NCBI GenBank assembly: GCA_003254925.1
Contig: QANZ01023510.1
Coordinates: forward strand, 55,247 to 119,246
Reading direction: 5' to 3'
From: Chamaecrista fasciculata
Taxonomy: Eukaryota > Streptophyta > Magnoliopsida > Fabales > Fabaceae
Length of the DNA stretch: 64,000 nucleotides
In this document: piece by piece, positions 11,482 to 23,726 of the stretch
Position numbering within the stretch: the first letter of the stretch is position 1
Layout of the letters: the number at the start of each line of letters is the position of its first letter
Program-made: the position numbers and the translations under genes
The notes under the pieces: generated by a model
Databases searched by the model: none
Told to the model about the DNA's origin: nothing
What the model saw: the letters and a program-made list of their open reading frames with translations, nothing else

Positions 11482-13722
11482 TTGGAGCAAAACTCAGAAA
11501 ACTAGGTGGGCAAGAAAAGAAACATTAAACTCACAATTATTTTTTTATTCTTTTCTATTTAGTTCAATGAAATCACTATTCAGTGTTCTTATTTCTCACG
11601 TATATGACATTCCATCCATTATATGGTGAAAAATGAGAAATTAATTAGACCTCATGGAGTTCAGTTTATACACTTAATTTATGATGATCAATTTTTTTTT
11701 TTTAAAAACATCATGCCAAACTGTATTACAGAAAAGCTAAACGGCACTTACAATTAGTCAGAAAATTCTAATCTGATAAAACAGAAGAAGAACAATTTGC
11801 AAACATTGTTGAACTAGAATAACAAATTAAAGTACAAATGATCCTATCTGCAGGATGAAAGTCATCACCAATCTCGGTGTTGCCAACAAGATGTTCACCA
11901 CGAAACTCTCTGCATATCATATTAGGAAAGAAATGTTCGTCTCAAATGTAGATACCATAGACTCTTCCACAAATTTGTTGAAACATTCAATGCTTTTCGA
12001 CATATATAATCAGATCTAAAGCAGGATCTACTATTGGAATAGAATCTCTCACAAAGGAAAGATTATAACCAGAAATAGATCTGGATAAATCCATCACTAT
12101 AAAGGGGACAGATAAATCCACCACTAGAAAGTGAACAAAAAATTTGATTTATTAAAAAAAAACCTGAAGCAAGAGATGAAAAAGTAGAGAGGAATTGTAT
12201 TTAATACAATCCATAGAACTAAGATTTAAAAGGAAAAATGATTATATGATTAATTATCTTGTATTGGATGTGTAGATTAGTAATGATTAGTAATGATTAA
12301 TGTTGGGAAATAATGCAAAGGCGGGACCACATTCTGTGAGAGAATTGATGTTTTGAAGTATTACATTAAATAGTTTATAGTTAGATATAGAAAAAGAAAC
12401 GGAAAAGAGATTATTTTAACATTTGATTATAACATTTGATTACATTAAGTACTCTTTTTGCTAGAATTAAGAACAAACACTCATAACAACAAAAAATATT
12501 ATGTTTGTATAGGTCATTATTCTGATCAAAATAATTAATATATAAAAAATAGTTGTTATGACTGATTAAAGACAGTTTTTGAAAGTTGTAAAATATCTCC
12601 TAAGTATAATGTATTTGTGATACTAATTAACTCGAACTAATTAAAAAAAATTATATTATACTCTATATCTATATATAATTTCCCAACATTTTATAGTATA
12701 AATTCATTGTACAAACTAAATGAATATAATAAAAAAAAATCATGACAATAGCATGTATTTGTAATTTGTAATATCAAATAATAATATAATTTTAATTTAT
12801 TATCAATTCATAATCATTGAAGCTTTGTTCCCTTTTTTTTTTTCCTTATAATTGCTTCTCTAATTTTTTGTACTGATATTTTCTGTCTAATCGAACTTGT
12901 ATCAATTCTATTTATATATATCAATGTGGTCCAGAACTCCAACTTTTAGTCTCACTCTTAAGCAATTTGTAAACCCCAACCAACTTGTTTAATTTATTTA
13001 TGTTCAGTTCCATAAAATCCATTGGTATATGGACGTATGGTCCCAATTTTGAATCACTGGTTAAACGATGAGAAGAATTCAAGCGTGACTGAAATACTGA
13101 ATAGGCAAAGCATCACGCATTGCGAACTCGGCAGGAGCCCACAGTTTCTATGTATAAATTTTGTCCCACAAAGTGAAAAAGAAAAAACGACACAAATTGA
13201 CAACGCCATACACATTGAATTAACCTCACATTCTAACTCAACCAAGAGATATTCAATGGGGGACCATGCATAAGTTGATTGCCTTTGCTTTTTCTGTTAA
13301 ACATAAGCAGTTGAAAATGGCGGAATGATTGAATAGAGTGAATGGAAGAAGATGTCGACGTCATACAACGTTTTAAATATTGAGGGGGATGAAAATTAAA
13401 GGACACAACATCACAATACAAATCGAACTCGCGGCTATATAGTGATCTGAATCTTTTGAAATCGATCGAATATCGAATCAACGCTTTTAAGAGTAATTTG
13501 ATTCTGCAAAATGCAAATAACATTTAGGTGATCAAAATTTATACTAGAGATATATTGAATTCACTTACATAAACATACTTTTCACGGCACCACAAAAAAA
13601 TTCTCTATAGTATTACAGGCTCTTGCAGTTTACCAGTTTCACACCTCACACACACACATAATGTCATGTAATTAGAGAGACTGGATACTTACTATAGCTA
13701 TACACAATGATGAAATACTATT
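11482..13722. other. Gene-free stretch
   Basis: AT-rich sequence. The T-run at 11,692-11,703 and the following 500 bp could be the tail of another minus-strand retroposon, but I find no clear TSD or reading frame. Open frames at 13,022-13,523 overlap on both strands and show no domain. Confidence 0.4.
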
Positions 13723-14260
13723 GTTTAAATTGTACTTTTGGTCCTATATGTTTTGAGTGAATTTCATTATAGCTTTTTATACTTTTTTTTCTTCTAAATT
13801 GTCCTATGCATTTCTATATATAATTTTATATTTTTTGGTCCCAACACTTAAATGTGACCATATATATTTTGTTTCAAGTTCGAATATGACGACTCTAGAG
13901 CTACGTGTTGATTTCAACAAGCTAAGTCATTTCTCTGTCAAATTGGTATCGTCAATAAATAAGGTCAAATTGAACTTTGAAAATGGGTGACTAATTTTAT
14001 GATAAAACGAGCGAAATTGGTCATATCCTTCTTATTTCAATTCCGAATGCGACAATTTCACAACAATGAGTTACTCTTGATGATTTTTTTTTTCCATTAG
14101 TTGGGACTTGAACGAAATGAAATCAAATTGGACTCGAAAATGAGTTTCGGACCAAAAAGTGAAAAATTATATAAACATGTATAGGACCAATTTTGCAAAA
14201 AAAAAAGGGAGCTAGATTGAAGTTTACCCCAAACATATGAGACCAAAAGTGTAATTTAGC
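13723..14260. mobile_element. MITE-like inverted-repeat element
   Basis: The ends are inverted: GTTTAAATTGTACTTTTGG against CCAAAAGTGTAATTTAGC. The interior is repeated 'ggtcctata/gaccaaaag' motifs plus a 'tttcaa.ttcgaa.gcgac' segment shared with the element at 1241. The flanks aatactatt and aatattatt are similar, but the exact TSD border is off by one, so the limits are approximate. Confidence 0.55.
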
Positions 14261-14678
14261 TAATATTATTTTATTATGAGTTTTAAGCCGGTCAGTAGCA
14301 CAACATTGCTTTCTCACTAATTGTTTTCTTATTTCTGTTATTTTTTTTATACAATTCTTATTTCTGTTATAAAACAAGCTTGTAACCAATTTCATTTTAT
14401 ACGAACTCAAACAAGTTTTGCTGAACACTTGTGATACCTTTTTGTTAAATTTGTCAATAAAATAGTTATTTATCATTTTATTCAATTTTGACTAAAGTTA
14501 ATAGTATAAAAAAAATTAAAAAAACTTATTGAACAGATATTTCACACAATTAAAAAAAATTAATAATCAATAATCCTTCATCACTTTTTTTCATAATTTA
14601 AGAATTTGTTTACATGATAACTAAAATTAAGAAAAATGTGAGACTTTCGATCGATCGATCGATGTGAATTATATGATA
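14261..14678. other. Gene-free stretch upstream of AOC1
   Basis: AT-rich, with a short perfect (TCGA)n run near 14,650-14,663. No gene or clear regulatory motif is identified. Confidence 0.5.
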
Positions 14679-15041
14679 GGGTAAATTATACTTTGGTATC
14701 TTGTTCTATATGGACCCATTTCACTTTGGTAACCTGTTTTTTTCAAAAGTGACACTTTGATACCCTATTCTTTGTACTATTAACACTTTGATACCCTGTT
14801 CTATGGATCAATTTCACTTTGGTACCATGTCCTTTCACGATATGTTACCATGTTCTATCTTTTTTAGGGTACCAAAGTGTTAATGGTGCAAAAAACATGT
14901 TACTAAAATGTCACTTTTGAAAAAACAAGATACCAAAATGTTAATGTGCAAAGAACAGGGTACCAAAATATTAGTGTGTAAAGAAAAGGGTATCAAATTA
15001 AAATCAATCCATAGAACAGAATACCAAAATGTAATTTACCC
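14679..15041. mobile_element. MITE family F1 in the AOC1 promoter
   Basis: GGGTAAATT...AATTTACCC ends, with repeated ggtaccaaa-type units facing each other. The flanking 9-mers tatatgata and tgtattata match at 7 of 9 positions. It stops about 43 bp before the AOC1 TATA box, so everything normally upstream of that point has been pushed about 370 bp away. AOC2 and AOC3 lack an insertion at this position. Confidence 0.75.
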
Positions 15042-15084
15042 TGTATTATATCAACATAACAAAGAAAAACCACACTATATCTCC

Positions 15085-15092
15085 TATTTAAG
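15085..15092 (+). promoter_or_regulatory. AOC1 TATA-like box
   Basis: TATTTAAG in CTCCTATTTAAGAGCAAA, 77 bp before the ATG. The same box with similar flanks precedes AOC2 and AOC3, which marks it as the shared core promoter. Confidence 0.6.
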
Positions 15093-15168
15093 AGCAAATC
15101 AAGCTTCCCATTCTCCTCACACACAGGGAGCAAGAAAATATTGTGTAGTGAGTAGATAGCTAGTGACC

Positions 15169-18100
15169 ATGGCTTCCATCATGAGAACTCCATTCATCCT
15201 AGTTTTCTCTCTATTTGCTTTTTTCTCTCTTCAGGTAGCCTCAGATACTACCCCTTCCATACTTCACCCTCTCGACCCTCTCACTGACAAAGAAATCACC
15301 CTTATACGCACCATCGTCCTCTCCAAACACCCACACAACATCACCTTTCACTACGTGGGTTTGGACGACCCTGATAAACCCACTCTCCTAAAATGGGCTT
15401 ATTCCTCCAAATCCAATCACACACTATACCACAACATTCCTCGCCGCGCCTTCGTTATCGCCATCGTCAACAGAGAAACACACGAAATCCTGATAGACCT
15501 CGCAACCAAACAAGTCCTCTCCGACAATGTTCACTCTGGTAATGGCTTCCCAACGCTAACCGTAGACGAACAGAGTGAAGCCATAATGTTGCCGTTAAAG
15601 TACGGTCCATTCATTGAATCGGTGAAGAAGAGAGGGCTGAACTTGTCTGAGGTGGTGTGTTCGACTTTTACAGTGGGGTGGTATGGAGATCAGAAAAAGA
15701 GTACTGAGAGGGTTTTGAGGGTTGAATGTTTTATGAAGGAAGATACGGCGAATATATATGTGAGGCCTATTAATGGGATAATCATTTTGGTTCATATTGA
15801 GAAGATGGCCATTATTTCGTATCGTGATAGGTCCATTGAGCCTGTGCCCACGGCTCAGAATACTGAGTACAGAGCAGAACATCAGAAGCCACCATTTGGA
15901 CCCAAGCTTCATGGCTTCGCCTCTTTTCAACCTGAAGGCCCTGGCTTCAAGATCAATGGCCACACCATCAGGTACTAATACTATACATATAGAAACTTTA
16001 CTTGTTGTGGTATGGTGATGGAAATTAAGCTAGCCAACTTTGATATTAATTTATCTATTTTAAATATCTTTGTTTACTATACTAATATGTAATGAATGAC
16101 TTTTGCTGACTTTGTTGTTTGTAGTGCGTATTGGTTTCTGAATACAATTTTGGATCTTTTACAGATTTGGAAAAGCTCACTGTTTGATGTTTATGGTGAT
16201 TGGTGAGATTTGAAAAAAAAAAAATGGGCTTATGTGATCAGAGATGTGACCATTAGGGCACTGATTAAGAAAGCTTGGATATGCAAGGATATTCTTGTCA
16301 TACAAAAAAGAGGAAACAACAAGTTAACATTATTTAGTAGATTTAATTCACTTTTATATATCCAATCTGATTGAATCTTTACTTAACTCACCATGTCTAA
16401 TGCCCTAAGAATACTGGTTGGATAAATTCTTGAAAAGATAAATTTTGTTTGGTCATTTTAAAATTTGAACTTTCAACTTAAAATATTTGTATATATGAAC
16501 ACTTATTTCTGATCCCTAGCTACTTGTTTCAAAAAAATAAACTATTTAATCTCTTATGTTTGTAAAATATTATGAGACTAATTAAAGAGTATATTATTTA
16601 TATGTAGGGACTAAATAATAAGACACATTTAATGACTAAAAAAGGAGTTTACTTATTTGTACGAATATTATATTTTGTAACTAGTAAAACACTTGATAAA
16701 GACCAAACCCATATAATTAAGGAAAATTTATAAAAAGCTAAATAGTCTTAGCAACTTAATTTGTAGTCATTATATTGATCTTATGATTAAATTGTTAAAG
16801 CTATATATCTTACTTCTCATAAGACAGTCAATCTAATCAATGAAACTGAAGCCGGACCATTTAACAAGACATCTTAGAGGGAAGAAGTCCAATATTAATT
16901 AATCACACTTATACATCAAGTTGCTTAAATCTTAAAGCTAATGAACTTATTGGGACTAAATTTATGTATGTATGTTTCAGGTGGGCGAACTGGAATTTGC
17001 ACGTAGGGTATGACGTGCGAGCAGGAGTGGTGATATCGTTGGCTTCCATATACGATCTAGACAAGCACAAGGCTCGTAGGGTGCTATACAGAGGTTACAT
17101 TTCAGAGCTATTCGTGCCATATCAAGACCCATCAGACGAATGGTTTTACAAGACTTTCTTTGATGCCGGCGAGTTTGGGTTCGGACAATCCATGGTGTCC
17201 TTGGAGCCATTGCGTGATTGCCCTCCCAATTCTCACTTCTTTGATGCTCATTTTGCTGCAAGAGATGGATCAACTTCACACCTTGAGAATGCATTTTGTA
17301 TCTTCGAACAACATGGCAATATCCTCTGGCGCCACTCCGAGACTGGCATCCCTAATGAATCCGTCAGTTTTCTTTGTTTCCCCTTAAAACTACTTCCCTT
17401 TATCCCTTAGCTTATTAGATACAGTTTTAGAGGCAAGAATTTTTATTTTCCAAAATACAAAAAAAGTTAAAGATAATTTTAAGTTTTTTACAAATTAATT
17501 GGTGATATTTTTTAATTTCTGTTGAAAATAGTTGTATTAATATCGTCAATTAAAAGTTTTTGAAACTAAATTGTATATCTTTAGTATTTACAAATAAAAC
17601 TAAAAAAATACTTATTGTGACTTTTTATTATCATGTAACAGAGAGAAATGGATCTTTTTTTAAATTTTCTGCCATCAAATCACATGTTTGTGATATAATA
17701 ACATTATTTTGTTAAATGCTAATTCCAGCAGATTCGAGAGGTAAGGACAGAAGTTAGCCTAGTGGTGAGATCCGTGGTGACTGTGGGCAACTACGACAAC
17801 ATCATAGACTGGGAGTTCAAGCCAAGTGGCTCTATCAAGCTTGGGGTAAGTATCATTAATTTCTCTCGTATTTATATAGTAGCAAGCTATGTTTCACTTT
17901 TTATTTCTTTACTATTTATATTATAAAATTTAAAATTTAAATATATAAAATGATAATAATTTTATAGGACGGTTATTTTTTTTTGGGTGAACAATGTTAT
18001 TATTATTTTTTGTTACTATTAGGCATATATATATATATATATACACTAGAGGCTTTGCGTGCCCTAACGGGCACGCAAATATGTAAGTAAAATATAAAAT

Positions 18101-21100
18101 TATTTAAAAATAATCTGTTAAGAAAAAATATCACAGGGTACCAAAGTGTCACTTTTTAAATCACCGAGTATTAAAGTGAAATATGACCAAACCATAGAGT
18201 ACCAAAGTGTAATTTATCTTTTTTTTTATGGAGTTTAAAATATTAATGAAAATCAAAAGTAACTTGTTTGGGATGAGAGAACGTGGGCGAGAGGAAAGTT
18301 GGTGATTTCTTTTTCTTTTTTATTTTTTTATTTTGACCAACCATAAAGGGGTGAAATCATATAATATAGTATATACTGATTTTTCTCATTTTATTAATTA
18401 AAGAATGTAAACAATAGGATTTTACAATGNAATAGGTCCCTGAATACATATTATATAGGGACTAAAATGAAAAATTTAAAATTTTTTTGGGGTCAATATG
18501 TAATTTTTGTAAAATTTTTTATTATTAAAATTACAAAATAGGTCCAAAGGTTACCAAAGTGTTAATGGAGAATATCGCAGGGTACCAAAGTGTCAAGTTT
18601 CAAACCACAGGGTACCAAAGTGAAACAGGGTCAAACCACAGGGTACCAAAGTGTAATTTACCCTAAATTTAATGTAATATTATAAGGAAAAATAAGTACT
18701 AATACTTTATAAAAAAAACCTTGTATTACTGGATATAGTCCAACAATTTTTTAGAGCTTCAGCTCTCGTGAAGCTGTTTTTTAGTCATTTTTCTTCTGAT
18801 CTTTAAGTTTTTAATTTATAAATATGAATGGAATAAGAGAGAGAAGGAGATAGAAAGGGGAAAAAAAGGATGAAGTTTTTTACTATCTCTTGTATTTGTA
18901 AATTTGTACAGTAACAAATTAAAACCTCGCGCCGCTTATTCTTGGATCTTTGTTAGAATCTTGACAGACAAAATGGTACTCTAAACTCTAAAGTGACAAC
19001 TTTTTGCACCTTTTTGTCTTCCTCGTAATTAATCGTAAGTAGGGAAATGCATTATAGATATAAAGAAATCTCAGCCACACACTGAGGGGGATGCACTCCA
19101 CCTTTTTATTATTTTTACATTATCAAAATTCAAAATATTTTGTATAAATAGAGATTTATAAGTTCTACTTTTTAAGTATGTGTTTAGGGTTCAAATAAAA
19201 CATAAGCAGGTAAAGCCTACCAAAAAAACATAAGTAGGTAAAGATATGATAATTTATCCAAAAAATTATGAATCTGAATTTGAAACCGGATAAAATGATA
19301 TTCAACTGTATTTTATTTATAATAATAAATAATTATTTATATATAAATATAATCTTTTATATATATATATATATATATATGAAAAAGTTATAGAATTGCG
19401 AAGATAAACAATTAAATATCTTATATATATTAAAATGAGTTAATAGTATATTTATATATAATTTATAATTTATAAATAAAAATTGATAAAATATATTTTA
19501 TATTAATAAAACATAATTTTTTTGGGTAAAATAATAAAACATAATTTACTTTATTACTTTTTCGAGTCTAGAATATAAGACAATGATCTCACTCTCCATA
19601 GAATCCCAATACTGTAATTGACTTTGGAACACCGGTAAATTTAGAATTAGATAAAATAATAAAATATAATTTTTTTCGGATACAGAAACGGAAAACCATA
19701 TCGATCCATTAGGACCATTACCTTTATGACCAAAAAAATTAGGACCAATACCTAGCTACCCTCTTCCCTTTTTTTTGTTTTTGTTTTGGCCAATAGCTAC
19801 CCTCTTCCCAATGTATCAATGAGAAAAAAGAAACTTCTTTGGATTCTTCATTTATCTCTTGAAGAAATAGCAGGAAAGAACTTGCCGCTGTTCACTTTGG
19901 CAGGAATCACATGCCACGATACAAACGGTGTTGCGCGCACCACGAAATTCAAAAGATTTACCAACGATAAAAGTTAAAAAACCATAAAGGTTTTATTTTA
20001 TATCTAATTAATTATTTCGGTTAATTTTCTTGTGTTGAATAGATATCACTATCAGGCATGCTGGAAATTAAAGCAGTAGATATCAAACACAAGGACGAGA
20101 TTAAGACAGAGCAACATGGAAATTTGGTGTCAGAAAACAGCATAGGAGTTTACCACGACCACTTTTACATTTACCATCTTGACCTCGACATCGACGGTGA
20201 AGAAAACTCGTTCGTGAAGACAGATCTAAAGGCTGTGAGAGTGACAGATGGCAGCTCACCAAGGAAGAGTTATTGGATAACGGAGAGTAAAACTTTGAAG
20301 AATGAATCTGAGGGTAAGATTAAGCTAGGATTAAGCCCATCTGAACTTGTAATGGTCAACCCTAACAAGAAGACTTCCGTTGGCAACGACGTCGGCTACC
20401 GTATTGTTTCGCCGGCGGCGACTCATCCACTTCTCGACGATGACGATTACCCACAAGTGAGAGGAGCATTCACCAATTATAATGTGTGGGTCACACCATA
20501 CAGTAGGAATGAAAAGTGGGCTGGTGGATTGTATGTTGATCAGAGCCGTGGAGACGATACATTGGCTGTTTGGACCAAAAAGTAAGAATATTCTTAACCT
20601 ATATCCACTTATTTTTTTAAGGGCCAAACTGCAAATTTGGTATCATTTCAATTTTCAATTTGGTTATGTTTATTTTTTTCTGGTCCTATATTTTTATATC
20701 CTATATCACTTTTGGTCTCACATATATCTTCTTTTAGTAAAATTACAGAATTAGTCCTATATCTTTGCAAAAGGATAAACCATTAGTTGATCCTTTTATA
20801 AAGATATGGGACCACTTCTAAACTTTATCCAAAGATATAAGACCGATTCTGTAATTAATCCAAATATATGAGACCAAATCTGTAACCGAAAAAGATATAG
20901 AACCAAATTGAGACCTGACTCAAAGATATTGGACCAAAAGTGCAATAAAAAAGATATGAGACCAAATGTGCACTTTAACTTTTTTAAGTGATTGAAATTA
21001 ATTAGTGTTTTCTAATCATTGATTTTATATGGGGAAAACTATTTTTTATCTTTACATTTGTCTTAAAATTATAATTTAGTCCTTAAATGTTAAAATTACA

Positions 21101-21588
21101 TTTTATAGTTCTTAATTTTCTTACAAATGTTGATTATTTAACCTTTGAAACCTTATATATGGAGACTAAATAATCTTATATTTGTAAGAAAAAATCATGA
21201 ATTAAATGGTGCATTTCGAATAATTAAGCATAAAGGTGTAATTTTAGAATAAAATTAAGGACTAAAAAGTAAATTTCCCCATTATATATATACATGGAAG
21301 TTGGAACTTTTGGAAAATTAATATTTAATTATATATATATGGGACTTGGAAAATTAATATTAATATTTAATTATATAATGCAGGAATAGAGATATTGAGA
21401 ACAAGGACATAGTGTTGTGGTACGTGGTAGGAGTCCATCATGCTCCATGCCAGGAAGATTTCCCTATTATGCCATTGTTGAGCACTGGGCTTGAGCTGAG
21501 GCCAACCAACTTCTTTGATAGGAATCCTGTTCTCAAAACACTTTCTCCAAAGTATTTCAAATGGCCAGCCTGCCCCAAGCAAAACTAG
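15169..21588 (+). CDS. Copper-containing amine oxidase 1 (AOC1)
   Basis: Primary amine oxidase: converts putrescine-type amines with O2 and water to aldehyde, NH3 and H2O2 using copper and the self-made cofactor topaquinone. Exons 15169-15971, 16981-17362, 17732-17845, 20043-20581 and 21384-21588 join in frame to about 680 residues, the family size. A hydrophobic signal peptide (about 1-24, ending near VASD) indicates apoplastic export. Visible motifs are the catalytic Asp in [10 protein letters not shown] (about 329), the topaquinone Tyr in TVGNYDN (about 416), the Cu-binding pair H-D-H (about 471/473) and the third Cu His in [10 protein letters not shown] (about 632). The layout is close to pea seedling diamine oxidase. 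The start is the ATG in GACCATGGCTTCC, shared by all three copies. Intron 3 is 2.2 kb and packed with transposons. A poly-A signal AATAAA lies at 21,656. The gene is first of a three-copy tandem array. Confidence 0.93.
18046..18379 (-). mobile_element. Non-autonomous Helitron, copy 2 (AOC1 intron 3)
   Basis: Minus-strand copy. The 3' end on the plus strand reads A|CTAGAGGC followed by the hairpin GCGTGCCCtaacGGGCACGC. The 5' end is TCAGTATATACTATATTATATG with A outside. It carries a partial GGTACC-type repeat (about 18,135-18,225) inside. Confidence 0.8.
18431..18664. mobile_element. Half of an F1 MITE after a single N
   Basis: Only the centre and right arm of an F1 element are present, nearly matching the right half of the intact copy at 43,956-44,385 (loop aataggtccctg, then gggtaccaaagtg units, ending AATTTACCC). 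It starts directly after the lone N at 18,430, so the missing left arm may be an assembly loss. Confidence 0.7.
19200..19243 (+). mobile_element. Tail-only retroposon scar 3
   Basis: Sixteen-base repeats acataagYaggtaaag (19,200-19,215 and 19,228-19,243, 15 of 16) flank cctaccaaaaaa. It lies in AOC1 intron 3. Confidence 0.65.
19505..19547 (+). mobile_element. Tail-only retroposon scar 4
   Basis: An exact 15-bp repeat aataaaacataattt (19,505-19,519 and 19,533-19,547) flanks ttttgggtaaaat. The A-run is short and the local sequence AT-rich, so this is one of the weaker members. Confidence 0.5.
19708..19753 (+). mobile_element. Tail-only retroposon scar 5
   Basis: Sixteen-base repeats attaggaccaWtacct (19,708-19,723 and 19,738-19,753, 15 of 16) flank ttatgaccaaaaaa. 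It lies in AOC1 intron 3. Confidence 0.65.
20622..20979. mobile_element. MITE family F3 in AOC1 intron 4
   Basis: The ends are diverged inverted repeats (GGCCAAACTGCAAATTTGG / GTGCACTTTAAC), with 9-bp TSDs ttttttaag at 20,613-20,621 and 20,980-20,988. The interior is repeated 'gatatgagaccaaa' motifs. Related to the copies at 22,948 and 39,625. Confidence 0.7.
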
Positions 21589-21655
21589 CCTTCTCTTAAT
21601 TATTATTGTCTTAATTATTGGGCAATTAATCTAAGATCTTCGAGTGCAATAACGA

Positions 21656-21661
21656 AATAAA
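21656..21661 (+). terminator. AOC1 polyadenylation signal
   Basis: AATAAA 68 bp after the AOC1 stop codon, a normal plant near-upstream element distance. Confidence 0.45.
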
Positions 21662-21801
21662 AGGAATCAGTGCTTCCTTGCTCCATGCGTGTCTCAAAAA
21701 TTAATGTTTAATGATAATGTGCACTATTGTCAAGCCAATACACGATAGTGTGTAATTTCCTGGAAATTAAGTAAATGCGTGGATTTTCGATCCCTATGGA
21801 T

Positions 21802-21860
21802 GACAAGTTCTGTGGGTTTTTTGTTTTTTTTTTTTTTGATAGAGACAAGTTCTGTGGGTT
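21802..21860 (-). mobile_element. Tail-only retroposon scar 6
   Basis: An exact 17-bp repeat gacaagttctgtgggtt (21,802-21,818 and 21,844-21,860) flanks 25 bases: a T-run ending gataga. On the minus strand this is tctatc plus A-run, similar to the tctat-A(n) end of the LINE at 4171. Confidence 0.8.
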
Positions 21861-21922
21861 AATTTTCAAGAATTTAAGTTCTTTATCGTAAAATAAAAAA
21901 TATATCAAACCAGTAACAGAAG

Positions 21923-21966
21923 AGGCCATAATTCAGGCCTAAAAAAGAAAAGAAAAGGCCATAATT
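21923..21966 (+). mobile_element. Tail-only retroposon scar 7
   Basis: An exact 11-bp repeat aggccataatt (21,923-21,933 and 21,956-21,966) flanks caggcct and an A-rich run. It shares the GGCC(t)-A(n) tag. Confidence 0.55.
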
Positions 21967-22354
21967 AAAAGCCAAGTTCACACGGAGCTTACATGTAACA
22001 TCTTAAGCTTTTTGCGTTTTTTTTTTGTTCGGAACCTAGAAGGTTTAGCGCTTTAAACTTTATCTATGTTTATGGATGTTAAAAAATGTCCATATCCAAT
22101 TATATTCCTAAATTTTATCTGTTAAGTCCAGATACAAATAAAAATATAATAGGTCTAATTTTTCCTTTTTACTATATACATTTTCTCACGAGCGGATATG
22201 TGCTGCCATGTCATTTATGGGCATGAAAACGCAGCGTTTTAGAGTATGGAAACGCCCCGTTTCCTATTATTGTTTCCTGCCGATCTCGAGGATATAGCAC
22301 AGCTCTAGCTTCACAGTTCACATGCATACCGCATAGCTAATATATTATCTAACA
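21967..22354. other. Spacer
   Basis: No gene or intact element recognised between the tail-only scar and the truncated Helitron. Confidence 0.5.
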
Positions 22355-22862
22355 TCTATACTATATATTATATGGTTAAAGTTTTTATGGTCGATAAAAA
22401 TATTTTAATTAAAATTATAAATAATAAAAAAAGAGTAAACTACCAAATTGGTCCCTGGATTATTGGCTCGCTGACAGATTGGTCCCCGAATTTAGGAAAT
22501 TGAGAAATAGGTCCCCGAATTTTTCTAACGTTAGTCAAATAGGTCCCCGAATAACATGCACAGAAGGACCTATTTGACTCGCTAGAAAAATTCGAGGACC
22601 TATTTGTCAATTTTCTAAATTCAGGGACCAATCTGTCAGCAAGTCAATAATCCAGGGACCAATTTAGTAGTTTACTCAATAAAAAAATAAACATATGTAC
22701 ATTAAGAGAGAGAAAGTCATAGATATATAATGGGTGAGAGAAAGTAGTGGATGAGATTAACTTCCCACAAAAAAGAATTACTATTTTTAATGATTATATA
22801 TTCTTATTATTTTAAGATATAATTAAATTAATATTTTTTTAATATAATTCTAAATTTTTATT
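22355..22862 (+). mobile_element. Helitron left part, 3' end missing
   Basis: It begins A|TCTATACTATATATTATATGG and follows the internal sequence of the neighbouring copy (22,884-23,605), but lacks the GCGTGCCC hairpin and CTAG. It abuts that copy head-to-tail. It carries an F2 MITE (22,433-22,677). Confidence 0.65.
22433..22677. mobile_element. MITE family F2 (GAGTAAAC ends)
   Basis: Near-perfect palindrome with GAGTAAACTACCAAATTGG termini and internal 'ggtccccgaattt' units in both directions. TSDs aataaaaaaa (10 bp, exact) lie at 22,423-22,432 and 22,678-22,687. No coding capacity. Confidence 0.8.
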
Positions 22863-22883
22863 TAATCTATATTTATATCTATA

Positions 22884-23605
22884 TCTATACTATATTATAT
22901 GGCTAAGGACCTTTATGGTAGGTCAAAAATATTTTAAATAAAAATTAGGTTAAAGTGCACTTTTGGTCCCATAACTTTGGCAAAGGTTTCAATTTGGTCC
23001 CATAACTTTTTTTGTTACAATTTTGGTCCCATAACTTTGGCAAAGGTCTCAAGTTGATCCCATAACTTTTTTTGTTGCAATTTTGGTCCCATAACTTTTG
23101 AAAACGTCACACCATTGGTCTCAATACTGATTTCTATCCATTATCTGCCGCTAAAGATGATCTGACATACTGAGTTGGATGATGACGTGACAAATATGGG
23201 TGAAGTAATGTGATTGATGGAAATTAGTTTGAGACCAACGGTGAGACGTTTTTAGAAGTTATGAGACCAAAATTGCAACAAAAAAAGTTATGGGACCAAA
23301 TTGAAACCTTTGTCAAAGTTATGGGACCAAAAGTGCACTTTAGCCTAAAAATTATAAAAAAATAAAAAAAATAAGCATATGTATATAATGGGAGATAGAA
23401 AGTCATGAACAGGTATAATGGGTGAGAGAAAGTAGTAGATGAGATTAACTTCTCACAAAAAAGAAATTACTATTTCTAATTATTATTTATTATTTATTAT
23501 TTTAAGATATAATTAAATTAATTTTTTTAATATAATTCTAAATTTTATTTAATTAAAATTTTATATGCATATTTGTGTGTCTATTAGGGCACTCAAAGCC
23601 CTTAG
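22884..23605 (+). mobile_element. Non-autonomous Helitron, copy 3
   Basis: It starts A|TCTATACTATATTATATGG. The 3' hairpin is decayed (TGTGTCTAttaGGGCACTC) and is followed by AAAGCCCTTAG|T. An F3 MITE (22,948-23,345) is nested inside. Confidence 0.7.
22948..23345. mobile_element. MITE family F3 nested in Helitron
   Basis: Termini GGTTAAAGTGCACTTTTGG and CCAAAAGTGCACTTTAGCC, and exact 9-bp TSDs taaaaatta (22,939-22,947, 23,346-23,354). Arms repeat 'tggtcccataacttt'. Mutator-like by TSD size. Confidence 0.8.
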
Positions 23606-23726
23606 TTCAGTATATGTTGGGGCTTGATATTTTGAAATTTTAATATATTCAATTTTTTCTTTAATAAGTGTTCCTACATGGCTATATTTTTATAGTTAAT
23701 TAATTAATTAATATAAGAAGTAAGTG

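Noticed and set aside
11692..12240. T-run and following 500 bp as another LINE or SINE tail
   Set aside because: No convincing TSD, reading frame or pol III box could be found by eye.
13022..13523. Overlapping frames of 63-96 residues on both strands
   Set aside because: Mutually overlapping, no recognised motif, in AT-rich intergenic DNA.
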